In this document: positions 1-11,132 of the stretch, piece after piece | Layout: each line of letters opens with the position of its first letter | How positions within the stretch are numbered: position 1 is the stretch's first letter | Origin: Dactylonectria macrodidyma | Taxonomy: Eukaryota > Ascomycota > Sordariomycetes > Hypocreales > Nectriaceae | Direction of reading: 5' to 3' | NCBI GenBank assembly: GCA_020744425.1 | Contig: JAGMUV010000013.1 | Span: 1,426,001 to 1,490,000, forward strand | DNA length: 64,000 bases | The notes under the pieces: generated by a model | The model's database searches: none | What the model was told of the DNA's origin: nothing | What the model saw: the letters and a program-made list of their open reading frames with translations, nothing else | Made by a program: the position numbers and the translations under genes

Positions 1-67
1 ATTGCGCCTCCGCTCATCCCACGCTCCACTACCCGATTCCCAATCGTGATGCCATGCTCGACGACAA

Positions 68-97
68 CATCACAGCACATCACAGCACATCACAGCA
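68..97. repeat. 10-bp tandem repeat inside an intron
   Basis: Three perfect copies of CATCACAGCA lie in the intron upstream of the first visible exon. It is a microsatellite-like element with no evident function. Confidence 0.8.
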
Positions 98-130
98 CAA
101 CCTAGCTAACCTCTTCTTTCTTACTACCAG

Positions 131-523
131 TCCTACGGCCCTCCTCAAGGCCAGTACGGCCCTCCCCAAGGCCAATACGGTCCTCCCCAGGGCCAGTACG
201 GTCCCCCCCAAGGCCAGCACTACGGCCCCCCGCCCCCCATGCAGTACCAACAGGCGCCCCCGCAACAGCATCAGCAGCAGAGCAAGGGCGGCGGCAACTG
301 CCTCACGGCCTGTCTCGCCGCCCTCTGCTGTTGTTGCGTCTGTGAAGAAGGATGCGAATGCTGGTGAGTCTCTCCTGCTGCCCCGTGACATTTCCCGTTT
401 GCTGCCACGCAATTCTCTGCCGCGCGCAACGTTGGCGCAAGCCCAGCTCCACGCATCCTCATTTCCGCGCCGCCTTTTTGCTGACACCGCTCTAGTTTCG
501 AATGCTGCGAGTGCTTGTGCTGA
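131..523 (+). CDS. CYSTM-type cysteine-rich tail protein, 3' part
   Basis: This is the C-terminal part of a gene that begins left of the window. Exons are 131-363 and 496-523, joined by a GTGAGT...TCTAG intron, and an upstream intron ends at 130 (CTACCAG). The visible protein is a run of GQYGPPQ repeats, then a Gln-rich linker, then a terminal block starting GGGNCLTACLAALCCCC and ending in ECCFECCECLC. A low-complexity Pro/Gln/Tyr region followed by a short Cys-rich, hydrophobic C-terminus is the layout of CYSTM (cysteine-rich transmembrane) proteins, small membrane-associated stress proteins. The second intron splits a cysteine codon in the tail. The function is inferred from layout only, and the N-terminus is not visible. 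Confidence 0.7.
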
Positions 524-1127
524 GGTGACCTCGCTTAATACACGACCGTCCCGACGCTGACGGACGATACCCGACTGCCGTGACGAAATGATGGCTTCTT
601 TCGACGCAGGTGCCGGAGAAAACGATACTGTTTTGAATACTGCCTGCATCCTGGTTTTTGCGACATGTGGATCGGCGCTGATGGAGGAGAATCACGTGGA
701 TAGGAGGATCAGCGGGAACCGGAACACGGCAGATGGAATACGGGAGATGAGACATGCGAGAGCCCCTGGTAATGTGTGCTGCGTGTCGTTGGAAATACGT
801 ATTGATGAGGCAAGTCCGCCTCCACAGCCGCTAGGAGGGCTCAGTGGGCTTGTCCAGTTCAGTTCCCTTTAATTGTCTTCTATATCCAGCTCAAAGAGTC
901 CAATGCCCTTTCTCGACTTCATTTATTCTTGGCTTACGGGATGTCGCTCGTAAAGTGGGCATCTTGGGGGGTTTCTCACTTTGAATATCTAGGGGACGTT
1001 GAGGTTGTCGCATAGGAATTGATTGCTTGCTTTTCATAACACCATGGCCACAGACCTGTTCTTTTCACCTTCTCCGTGCTGTGACCTCAACTTATCCGCC
1101 TCATACAGAAAGCCAGGGACCGTCTTC
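524..1127. other. Convergent 3' intergenic region
   Basis: This is the space between the stop of the CYSTM-type gene and the stop of abp1 on the opposite strand. It should hold both 3' UTRs and polyadenylation sites. I see no further gene. Confidence 0.6.
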
Positions 1128-3672
1128 TCAAGAGTCAAGCTGCACGTAGTTGGCCGGGAAGAGACCAGAGTTTCCTTGATATGTTCCAAACCACCAATCC
1201 TCATCAGGGAATTCGAGTCCCGAAATCGTCGCGTCCTCGGGGAAGCTCAATTCTGCGCCATATTGTTAGCCTTCGTACCGATTAATAACCTCGTAGATAA
1301 ACGTAGCCACCTACCGTTGTCTTCCGCGGCCTCATAGTCGTAGAGGGCCGTTGCAGTGGGTCCAGCCGCGGCAGCCGGCTCAGGGCTCGGGGCCCGGGGC
1401 TCCGGAACCGGGTCAGCCGCCGGAGGAGGTGGTGGCAACTCGGGTGCCTGAGCCTCGGCTGCTCCATCCTCCACAACCTCCACGTAATTGCTGGGGAAGA
1501 GACCACTCTCACCCTGCGAGTTGGTGCCCATCCACCAATCCTCGTCAACCATTTCAATGTTCGTCACATACTCACCCTCAACTAAGTCGATCTCGTTGCC
1601 CTCGGCCTTCTCGTAGTCGTACTGGATCACCGCTCGGTATCCTCCCTCCTGAGCCTGTGCCGGCGCCTGTGCTTGTTGTGCAACAGGCTCCGGCTCCGGC
1701 TCCGGCTCAGATTCCTCAAGCACTTGGTGAGCCACAGCCACAGCGCCCGCCCCGACAGCAACACCCGCAACTGCGGCGCCAGCAGCCCTTGCCGCGTGCG
1801 ACGATTCCTTTTGGTCGGGGAGTTCCTGCTCCTTGGGCACATCGATCTGGTTGGGGGTTAGAGGTGGAGGAGGTCGCTGCTCTGGCAGAGTTGCGACGGG
1901 AGGTTCTGGGCCACGGCTAACGGGAACCGCAATTCGAACAGGAGATTGCTCGCGCACAGGTTCGTATGCGTCATGCTCCTCGGGCTCATTGTCCTGATCC
2001 ACGGCAGCTGGTCGGCTGGGGAGTCCGGGGAGGGCAAAGCCACCAGTTGGCCTCGAGCCTCCGGGGACGGGAGGCGGCGCAGGTTCATCATCGTCAACAG
2101 GGCGGGGCACAGGGGGAGGCGGCGCAGATCCAATGGGAGTCGTATCCTTGAATCGATCGCGCATGGCAGACACACCACCAGAGGGCGAAGATGGCGTCTC
2201 CTCGGCAGCCGGTTCAGGCTCACCCGTGTTGTGCTGGCTAACATCACCAGTTGCGCCGTGGCCATAGCCAGGGGTCTGAACTGTCGCCCAACTCTTGCCA
2301 GTGTATCCGCTCTTCCACTCGCCTCCGCTCTTCTGGGCCGTGACGGGTGCTGCGCTGGGAGCCGGGACGCTGCTCGCGACACCTCCCCCTTGCTTGGCCT
2401 TCTTCTCCGCCCAAATCTGAGCGGGCGTCTTGCCCCCTTGATCAGCAAAGGTACGACTGGCAGCACCAACGGGAGGAGCGGCGGGGGTGGCAGGAGATCC
2501 AAGGCCCAGCGCTCCTGGCGTAGGCGCCTTGGTACCGGAGAAGCTAGCTGCAGCCCCGAACTTATTAGCGACCTTGGGCTTGGGGAGCGATGTAAGTCGC
2601 TCGGACGGGGCGGGTTGAGAGAAGACAGCCTTGCGGTCAGCGAGAGGTCGCGGTTCCTCCTCAGCGAGGTCGGCGGCAGGCTTCTGAGCCTTGGCTCGGA
2701 TGGCAGCAATATCAACCTTGCCGACCGGCTCATAAGCTCCCTTGACAATAGTTGGGCGATCGTCATCGGTGCGCTTCGCCTGGGCTCGAATGGCTGCAAT
2801 GTCAACCTTTCCAACGGGTTGGTAGCCACCTCCGATCACGTCTCTAGGAGTATCATTTTTGAAACTGTGGCTGCTGCTGGCCGCGGTTCGGCTCGGCTCT
2901 TGTGTGAGCTCGGCTAAGTTTACTTTCGTGGGCTTGTAAGCGGATTCAACCTTCTCAATCTGATTCCTGGTAACTGGAGGAGCGTCAGCGCCCCAGCCGT
3001 CCGCATCGACATTCTCGTCCCTCCTAGATCGAGCGGCGACGAGAGGGTTGACGCGGCTGCTCGTCGTCGGGGTGAATACAGGCTTTGATTTGACAGGAGG
3101 CGGTGCGGCGGCGCGAGGGCCCTCGGAGGATCCAGCAGAGTATTTGGCGCCGGATGCGTCGGCGACTTTTTGCATGATGGAGTCGACCTCGAGATCGCTG
3201 TCAGAGCGAGCGGTGACTTGAACATGGTATCCGTGGAGGACCTTTGAGACGGCGGCCAAGTGGCTGGTGAAGTAGCCCTTGGTCCGCTCAGGGACACCTC
3301 CTCCGCACCAGGCAATCAAGATGTTTTTGGGCAGACCGCTGTTGGGGTCCTTGACCTTGGCATAGGCGAATTGCATGCGGCCCTCGCTGAAGTCCTCGAC
3401 GAGGTCGGCGAGCTCGCCATCTGTTGTCATGTTAGCGAGACGAAGCCAGTCAACCGCTTGCAATGGTTGGGCATACCGCCAGTGCCTTGCACTTTGAGGA
3501 TGCTCTCTTTGGCACCACTATCCTGAAAGGCATTTAGGAGAGGTGCCTGTACCGAGAACAAAGCCCACTGAGCATGAGTGGGAGAGCTGGAGGATGGCGC
3601 GGGGCCGTTGACGACGCCATTGTAGCTGCTCTTTATAGAGGGACCGTTTATCGAGAGGTTCAGGGACGCCAT
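1128..3672 (-). CDS. abp1: Actin-binding protein Abp1 (ADF-H plus two SH3)
   Basis: Exons on the minus strand are 3672-3477, 3420-1315 and 1252-1128, giving 808 aa. Residues about 10-160 form an ADF/cofilin-homology domain (SILKVQGTG, LIAWCGGGVPERTKGYF, MQKVADASGAKYSAG). A long disordered Pro/Ala/Glu-rich centre carries two repeats of the form EPVGKVDIAAIRA. SH3-1 lies at about 660-712 (AVIQYDYEKAEGNEIDL ... GLFPSNYVEVV). SH3-2 lies at about 752-808 and is completed by the last exon (DEDWWFGTY ... GLFPANYVQLDS). Abp1/drebrin-like proteins bind F-actin at endocytic patches and recruit Arp2/3 regulators and kinases through SH3. Two SH3 domains fit filamentous-fungal and fission-yeast forms; budding yeast has one. 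An Ala/Val-rich hydrophobic stretch sits before SH3-1. The start is the only ATG giving a complete ADF-H domain. Confidence 0.93.
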
Positions 3673-4315
3673 CGTTGTGCGCTATTGTCGGATGACGAAG
3701 GCAGATGAAGATGGTGAGTTTGGATGACGGGGGTTGGGGTGACGTTGGCACCTGGTTGCTGCGGCGAGCAGCTCCACAGAGAGACAGACGGTCGGAGGCG
3801 GCGGAGTTCCGGAGACGAGAGACGTGGACGCGGAGCGTGAAGGAACAGGTGGTAAGAGGAGGAAGGGGAGGAAGAGAACCCCTTTTACCTGAGGAAATCG
3901 AGCGTCGAAGATGTGCAGTCCGTTGGGAGGGAGTGGGACAAGTTGCAAGACCTGAAAGCTGGTCGGACGGTCGAGGTGGGAATGGGTAGTGTGGCTGATG
4001 ATGTAGCTCCGTATGGGGGCCGCATTGAGGTGCCTAACTGGTGCTAACTGGTGTCAACTGGGGCTGACCAGGGCGGGGTGCCTTTGGGTTCGGTTTAGTT
4101 GCATGCGCAGCAGTTGGGGGGTTCTTTAGGCTTCTGCAATGCAAATACCGGGGCCGAGAGTGGCATTGAGTCCAGCCAAAATGACGCAAGCGCGACAGCG
4201 CCCCTCCGTGCCACTTGCCCCGCCAAAATTCGAACTTCAACCTCGCCCGGCGTGGATCGACGACATCGACGACTAATTATTGCCCAACCTCGACCAAACA
4301 CGATCACCGCCCATC
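3673..4315. promoter_or_regulatory. Divergent promoter abp1 / glutaredoxin
   Basis: This 643-bp region separates the start codons of abp1 (-) and the monothiol glutaredoxin (+). It must contain both promoters and 5' UTRs. I could not assign specific factor sites. Confidence 0.6.
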
Positions 4316-5132
4316 ATGTCGACCATCTCCGAAGTCACCACCGTCCCCGAGTGGGAGCAGGTGCTGGCATCCGTTCCACCTACCACCCTCGTCATCGCCT
4401 CCTTCCACGCGCCCTGGGCCGCTCCCTGCGCCCAGATGGCCACGGTTCTGTCGACTCTCGCCTCTGAATACCCAGTTGCCGAGCCCTTGGCGACCAAGTG
4501 GGTGTCCCTCAATGCGGAAGAACTTAGCGAAATCAGCGAAGCCTACGATGTCACTGCAGTTCCGTTCCTGGTCCTGTTGAGGAACGGCAAGGTCCTCGAG
4601 ACTGTGAGTGGCAGCAGTGCGCTCAAGGTCCGAACCGCCATCGAAACACATGCTCAGCGATCTGGATCCGATGCCCCGGTAGAGACTACAGTAAATGGCA
4701 TGGACGTCGAAAACACGCCAGTCGAAGAACAGGATCCCGAGAAGAAGAAGGAGGAGTTATTCAAGCGCCTTGCTGATCTAGTAAAGGCCGCCTCTGTGAT
4801 GCTCTTCATGAAGGGCACACCTAGCTCACCGCAATGTGGATTCTCGCGCCAAATGGTTGGCCTCTTGCGAGAAAACTCTGTGAAGTATGGCTTCTTCAAC
4901 ATCTTGGCCGACGACGAAGTTCGCCAGGGACTCAAGGAGTACGCCGAGTGGCCGACCTACCCCCAGCTCTGGATTGACGGGGAGCTTGTCGGTGGATTGG
5001 ACATTGTGAGTATTATCATAGAGGTTTTGACATATACCTGAACTGACAGTTTCACAGATCAAGGAAGAAATTAGCAACAACGAGGACTTTTTCAAGCCTT
5101 ACAGCGTGGGAACTGGCGAAACCACTGCCTGA
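4316..5132 (+). CDS. grx4: Monothiol glutaredoxin Grx3/Grx4 type (Trx-Grx)
   Basis: Exons 4316-5005 and 5058-5132 encode 254 aa. Residues 1-110 are a thioredoxin-like domain whose active site reads WAAPC (34-38), so only the second cysteine of WCxxC remains, as in PICOT/Grx3/4 proteins. Residues about 145-250 are a glutaredoxin domain with the monothiol CGFS motif at 174-177 and the TYPQLWIDGELVGG glutathione-binding region. This family carries Fe-S clusters in cytosol and nucleus and reports iron status to iron-regulating transcription factors. The ATG at 4316 was chosen because it starts the Trx domain; the reading frame extends upstream without another ATG. Confidence 0.94.
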
Positions 5133-7757
5133 ATGGGACAATTTGCAAAAACGATTGCAGCCGTGCACATTTCTCTCAAGCAACGTGAAACATTGGCAGG
5201 AATTGCTGGGAATCGAGCCGTGGAGCCATGATCCGCTACCAGTGACGAGCTGCGGATGCAGCCAGATGCAGATCTCATGGGTCGAAGTTGTGGAAAGTAT
5301 ATCATGATTAAGGGACTAGGACGACTAGTCAAAAACTCACAGAGAGCAGCGATGTCCAGATCAGTCCAGATCAATCCAATTGTGGAAGGTCGATGTTGAG
5401 GAGAACAAGGAGACAAACAAGTTGGCTGGCTGAAGAGCAAAATGCCTACCTCGTTGAGTTTAACGTCTAGTGTGGTTGTGACTCCTGACTCGGATCCCCT
5501 AGACAAGCCGCGGACGAGCGCATCTCCATATCTACTCAACTACTGTGGCAGCATGCCGTAGAGAAGACAGTTAGCCGCGTGCTCGAAGCGCCACCATGTA
5601 GGCTGAGGCACATACTGGATCTATCCTTTGTAAATATTGCTAAAAACTTGATTTTGATTATTGGCGTTGGCGTTGGTGTTGGCACATTTGAGACTGTTAG
5701 ACAAAGCCATGACATCGATGGCTCCTACTTGAGCCTGGGTGACAAGAGCTGACAAATGGCATGGACGGCCTTCAAAGCCCATGTTCCGACTCTGCCGTTG
5801 CTTGCGGTGGTGGGACGGGTAGTTATTGGCCATGGCGGGCAGGTGGGGCGGATGACTCACAGCTTAGATGCAACCCCCGCTCACTGATTTCTTATTGATG
5901 AATGATGATGGCTGTTTACGCGGGCGAAGCCAAAACATCGTGACTAGACTTGCTGAGCATGATGACGAGTTCGCTTCCTTGGCAGGTCAAAGGGGCAGTT
6001 CAGACAATTCGGGTTAAACCGTCAACCTAGAATGGACACATGTTGGACGGGGTTGGTTGACCGACTTATCTCCTCCACAAGTAGCATGTACTTGGGTGAA
6101 TAATCACATTGACTGCTCATCTATTCGCACTCGCATGGGCGGGCATGGACCGCCGAGTACGAATAACGGCACCGCATCGCCGTATCTACGCTCATTTCAC
6201 TGCATGCGCGCATTCAATCGATTCAGATGTGGAAGGAGGGTAGCATCAAAGCCTTTGTATTCATCGTCGTTGACAACCATAAATGCAGGACACGTTGAAG
6301 ACGGAAGGATATCTCCGTACGCCACTCCGAGACGCAGTCAGACAAATGAATCCCAGAAGTCATCGCCTACTACCCAGGTAGGTATGGTAGGCACATCATA
6401 AGGTAGGTAGGCACACAAATGACATACGTATGCGTGGTAATATTCGCTAAAGCAGGTGCCTAGACATATTTCTCGCACCTATCAATCAATCCCTTGCACC
6501 TTGCAAGGCACTACGTAGGCGGCGCCGGTGCTTCTCCCCGGCCGACGGGCCCGGACGATCAATAAACACACACACATGGCACCTAATGTAACCTTAGTTA
6601 GGGGATAAGAGGGCACGTGCAAGCCCGTAGGTAGGTACGTAAGTAGGTACCCAGTACTCCCATGACATCCATCTTTCCATGAAAGAGGAGGCAGAGGAGG
6701 CAGAGGGGGCAGAGAACCAGAGAGTGAAAAAGAAGCACCACCACCACTACCACCTAGCTCAGTCTAGTGGCTCGGCCCTGTCTGATGCATCACCCCCACC
6801 ATCGTAGATAATTAGGGAAGCTGCGGTTCCGTCCCGGTCTAGACTCGACACCACGGTACCTCCATCTGGACTCCCAGCCTTAATCAGGCTGACTGACGCT
6901 GACGTCCCAAAACTCATCCAAGCATCGCAAATCCCAGTTTTTCGCATCTTTCTTCCTGCCACCATACCGGCCTCTCCGAGAATCTCTTCGTCCTCCCCAA
7001 CACTGCCTGCGTCGCTGACGATTGGTAAGTCTTTGCCCTTCCATGCGCTGCCGGATCCGAAATGCTGAGTGATCGCTTAGCTCCGAAGCTTGAAGTTGGT
7101 TCTTCGCCTTCGAGACGTTCCATCGCTTGTCACGACCCCGGCTTCCGGCTTCTAGGCGCATTGCGAGCCTCTAGCTGTCCCCTCCGCGTTATTGTTCGCC
7201 GCCCTGGCGCAGCTGCCGCATCGCCGACGCCTCCGTGAGCGACGACAGGCGAATCTCCTGTCTCGCTGTATTCCATAACCCGCCACTCCGTCGTCCTGCT
7301 GCGCATCCAGCACCAAGGCACCGAGCGCGCGGCAAGTATAGGCAGCAGTTCCGGTGGAAGCACCGGGAAGGAGGGAGAGAATACACCAGAAGAGAGCGAC
7401 TGGCTCTGGATTCAACCTGAGAGTCTGGGGTTCGACGCTTGCTCAGCGTCCCGCAATCAACTTGGGCAGAGGGCATAGGATTTCGGGATATTGAGACGCC
7501 AAACCCTGCCCCACCATACCGAGGACGGCATCTATCCTCTAGACACAAGGCTTGAGACTACTGTTAGCATCCGTCCCCACCATCTCCAGAGAGTGACCTG
7601 GCTCCTCGTCCGGGACGCGGCTGCGATATATTGACGTCGGCTCCCCGGGGCTGGCGTCCATTTGCATCCTTCCCGTCGGCACACCTCGGCAGGCTCGCCG
7701 CGATCCCGCCTTGTCTCTCGAGATACACCCAAGTCTCTTGCCCATTATCCAATCACA
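5133..7757. other. 2.6-kb gene-free region upstream of the Zn2Cys6 factor
   Basis: Short reading frames here have no recognisable domain and no consistent splice partners. The left half is mixed sequence, 6376-6652 has TAGGTA-type repeats, and 6650-7757 is C/T-rich in a way that resembles a long promoter or 5' leader of the next gene. No tRNA was recognised. Confidence 0.5.
6376..6652. repeat. GTAGGTA/GGTAGGTAC motif cluster
   Basis: Two stretches, 6376-6412 and 6627-6652, consist of overlapping GGTAGGTA-type tetranucleotide units. Similar short runs occur in other intergenic regions of the window (about 18905, 43196, 56570 and 59699). Confidence 0.6.
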
Positions 7758-10556
7758 ATGACTCCAACCCCCCCCTCGACGAACTCCTCCCAGGGCGGCC
7801 GCTCCCCTGAGGAGCAGTTCCGCGTCGTCAGGAAGAGGAATCGTGTCCCGCTTAGCTGCCACCCATGCAGGACGAGGAAGTTTGTCAACCCCGTGCATAT
7901 CTCGATAAGCCTTTGCTGACCCTGTCGACAGGTTGTAAGCGCGAGCTCACTTAACATCAGTAACTATCGTGTCAGGTTTTACTAACGGAACCATAGAAAA
8001 TGTGATAGGAGTCACCCTTGCAGCAACTGTACAAAGCGGGAAGGCATGGGCACCACATCCTGCTCTTACGCTACCCCAGTTGCTCGCAAGAAGAATCAAA
8101 GTCAAGGAGACTCAAGTCCCGATGACATGCAAAACCGTATTGACCGTTTGGAAGGCCTAGTTTTATCTCTAATGCATGGAGGCGCCAATGTAGACGCTGC
8201 AACGGCTGCCGCTGCTGCAGCCACGACACAATCCACGACCGACAGCGGCTCGTCTGCCAAAGTTGGCCGCGAAGACGAAGCCGCCATGGTGGACGACGAC
8301 GAAGAGAGTGATACCGAAGAGGGCCTGGCAGCCTCGTTGGGCTTCTTGAAGGTGGATACTGACAAGGGCAAGTCCCTATATGTTGGACAGGAACACTGGC
8401 ACACCATTCTTGCAGATATTTCCGAGGTAAAGAATTACTTCAATTCACACAAGAAGGAGTTAGAATCAAGTTACGAGCGGGTTATGTCATCGAAGCCTAT
8501 GGCCGCTCGAGAAGGGCCGACACTCCTATTTGGGGCCATTCCAGCCTCAGAGATCGAAATTCGGGCCGAGCTACCACCAAAGTCGAGCGTTTTGGCGCTC
8601 TGCGGACGTTACTTCAACTCAATGGATAACGCCGTTAACATCATCCACGGGCCGACTTTCCAGAAGCAGCTGCGAGTCCACTGGCAGGATCCCTCAAAGA
8701 CCCCGATCATGTGGTTAGGCCTGCTCTACTCTATACTCTGCCTTGCGATGCTGAGTTACCACAAAGTAGGAGATGAGCCTCCTGAGTGGAAAGGCCGAAC
8801 GCTAGAGTTGGCCAACGAGTACCGACTGCGGACCGTTCAGTGCCTCATCAAGTCGGACTACACCAAGCCTGTTGAGTATACAGTGGAGACCATGATTCTC
8901 TACGTGTTTGGAGAATACTCGTCTCGCTGGGACGCTGATCTGGGCCTGTGGTTGATCATTTCCTTGATTACACGAATCGCCTTCCGAATGGGATACCACC
9001 GCGATGCGAAGTGGTTTCCCTCTCTCACACCTTTTCAAGCAGTAAGTCGCATATCTCTCGAGGACGTTGCTTATAAGGACGGCAACGTGCCCTCACTTCT
9101 CGTCACAGCAGGGTCTGATGTTGTTACAGGAAATGAGACGGCGGACATGGGCTCTAGTTCGAATGTCTGATGTCATCTTTTCACACCAAGTATCGTTGCC
9201 GAGTATGATCTATGAGCATGATTGCGACACTCAACTTCCCAACAATGTTTTCGATGACGAGTTCCATCCCGACATCAAAGCTATGCCTCCCTCCCGACCA
9301 CCAACAGAGCCGACTCCAATTGCGTACATGATTGCCAAGTCCAGACTCTGTAACGAACTTGGCAATATCCTCCAAGCCACGAACCGAGTGGGCAAGCATG
9401 TGCCGTACGATGAAATTATTCGGTTCGACGCAAAGCTGCGTCAGGTGATGCAGGAGCTGCCGCCTCACTTGAAGTTGACTTCGTTGGAGAGCTCGCACGA
9501 CCCTGTGACACTGATTATTGCTCGTTTCAATGTCGACATTCTGTATCAGAAAATTCTATGCTTGCTGCATCGAAAATACCTCCCGAGGGCAAGACAGAGC
9601 GCGAGGTATGCGCATTCGCGACGAAGTGCAATCGATGCATCTTTGCAAGCACTAGACCACCTTGCCATTCTCCATCGCGAGTCCAAAACAACCGGTAGAT
9701 TGAGATCAGTCCACTGGTATGTCAAGTCCATCGCCACCAAGGACTTCATTCTTCCCGCTATGCTTGTGATATTGGATTTGCATTTCGACAATATTGCAGC
9801 ACAAACTTCGGTTCAACCAGAGCACGAGGGAACATTCCGGTACACCGAAGAGCAGCGATCAAGGATGATCGAAAGTCTGGAAACTGCCAGAGAAATCTGG
9901 AAGACTCTGGCTGATTCATCGATGGAGGCGTACAAGGCGACCAAGATCATCGAAATCATGCTGGAGAAGATTATAAAACCTGAACCAGGTGGAGATATAA
10001 TGGCCAGCATCCAGTCGGAGCCAATGCAAGATTTGACTTCGAATATGGGCATTGATCCGTCGCCAAGCATGGATTCTAGTATGATTTCTCCTAGCGGCCT
10101 ATCAGAGTTCAACACTGGGATGAATCCGTTCTCCACGCCAAACACGGCTCCATTCATGGGGATGGACTTTGGGCTATCGGGCCCTGAAGGTGTTGACATG
10201 CAGACTGAAGGATTTGGAGCCGGCCCAGCTTCTCCGTTTTCCTCTATGTTTAACAACATGGGAAGCGCTTCTAGCACTGGAATCGACCTGAACACCAACT
10301 TTGACTGGGTAAGTCACGCATGTACTTTGCGAATGAAGTATCTCTTGCTAATGTTGCTGGATAGAATGCATTCGAAAACTACACCCAAGTAGCCAATTGG
10401 GGTGCGGATCAAAGCTTCCAGATCTACGGCGCCGAAGGGGACCCGTCTTCTCCTAATAAGAGCTCGATCAGCGGGGGCGCTGGAGGTTCAGGCACCGGGG
10501 GAGGTGGAGGAAGCTCAGCAGGGGGCGGAGGAGGAGTTGGTGGGATGAGCATGTAG
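7758..10556 (+). CDS. Zn2Cys6 fungal transcription factor with fungal_trans domain
   Basis: Exons are 7758-7879, 7932-7934, 7997-9041, 9130-10308 and 10365-10556, giving 846 aa. The N-terminus has a basic stretch (VVRKRNRVPLSC) and a Zn2Cys6 cluster whose second half is KCDRSHPCSNCTKREG. Cysteine spacing is CX2CX6CX5CX2CX10C, the last gap slightly long. A linker coil (DDMQNRIDRLEGLVLSL) follows, then an acidic segment, then the middle homology region typical of fungal-specific regulators (ALCGRYFNSMDNAVNIIHGP, LGLWLIISLITRIAFRMGYH, EMRRRTWALVRMSDVIFSHQ). The C-terminus is Met/Ser- and then Gly-rich. The zinc cluster can only be joined through a 3-nt exon. It is a nuclear DNA-binding regulator; target genes cannot be read from the sequence. 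Confidence 0.9.
7932..7934 (+). other. 3-nt microexon (GTT) completing the zinc cluster
   Basis: Intron 1 is 7880-7931 (GTTTGT ... CTGACCCTGTCGACAG). Intron 2 is 7935-7996 (GTAAGC ... TACTAACGGAACCATAG). Between them lies only GTT. Splicing gives AA|GTT|A, read AAG TTA, and so restores R-T-R-K-L-K-C-D-R, the canonical Zn2Cys6 sequence. I found no single canonical GT-AG intron that gives an open frame here. Both flanking introns have good branch sites. Confidence 0.75.
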
Positions 10557-11132
10557 CGACGAAAAGCCTTGTACGATATTCTGTGTTACATCCAGCTCTA
10601 TTGATGATTGTACGTTGGGATGACGGAAAGAAACACTCAACACTCTAAACCTGGTCAAGAATCGCCGAAATTCAATGCAATCGTTGCAATGTGATTGAAT
10701 GCCTTCCTCACTCAATTAGATGCCAAGTTAGATGGGAAGCTTTGGTGGCCTGCTTACGTCATAGTGAGAACGGACGGATTTTATCTTGGTTTGCGACCTG
10801 CCTGCCCTCCTGCCTCTGGCTACCTCACCACCTAACCAACTTCACTCGTGACGCCTGAACCAACTGCACACTTCGCAATCCCTCCCAACGTTGTCGCAAA
10901 ACATTCATGGCCTTTTCAAGGCCATAATGGGCATGTTTTCCTCTTGATCCATTGCTCAAGCCACGATTGGAATACATCCGCACTCCCATCCAACCCTGCC
11001 TGACAAGTGTTACATTTTCCCCCGGCATGCAGCCTGGTCGGCGAGGGTTTTCTCCCTTTTCTTCACTCTGCCTTCTTCCCTTTGCCTCCTTCTGCTTGCC
11101 TCCCTCTCTCAGTGCTGCATTGTTGCGAAACA
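10557..11132. other. Intergenic, 3' UTR and promoter of F-box gene
   Basis: It separates two genes in tandem orientation. The right part is C/T-rich, as expected for a fungal 5' leader. No further gene was seen. Confidence 0.5.

Noticed and set aside
1858..2829. 323-codon minus-strand ORF
   Set aside because: It is an alternative frame of abp1 exon 2, rich in Arg/Leu/Pro, with no motif.
1946..2917. 323-codon plus-strand ORF
   Set aside because: It is antisense to the GC-rich second exon of abp1; Arg/Ser/Gly composition without domain structure.
5099..5539. 146-codon minus-strand ORF
   Set aside because: It overlaps the 3' end of the glutaredoxin gene and lacks any recognisable feature.
7410..7450. 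tRNA-like B-box string GGGGTTCGACGCTT
   Set aside because: No matching acceptor stem, A box or anticodon arm in the flanking sequence.
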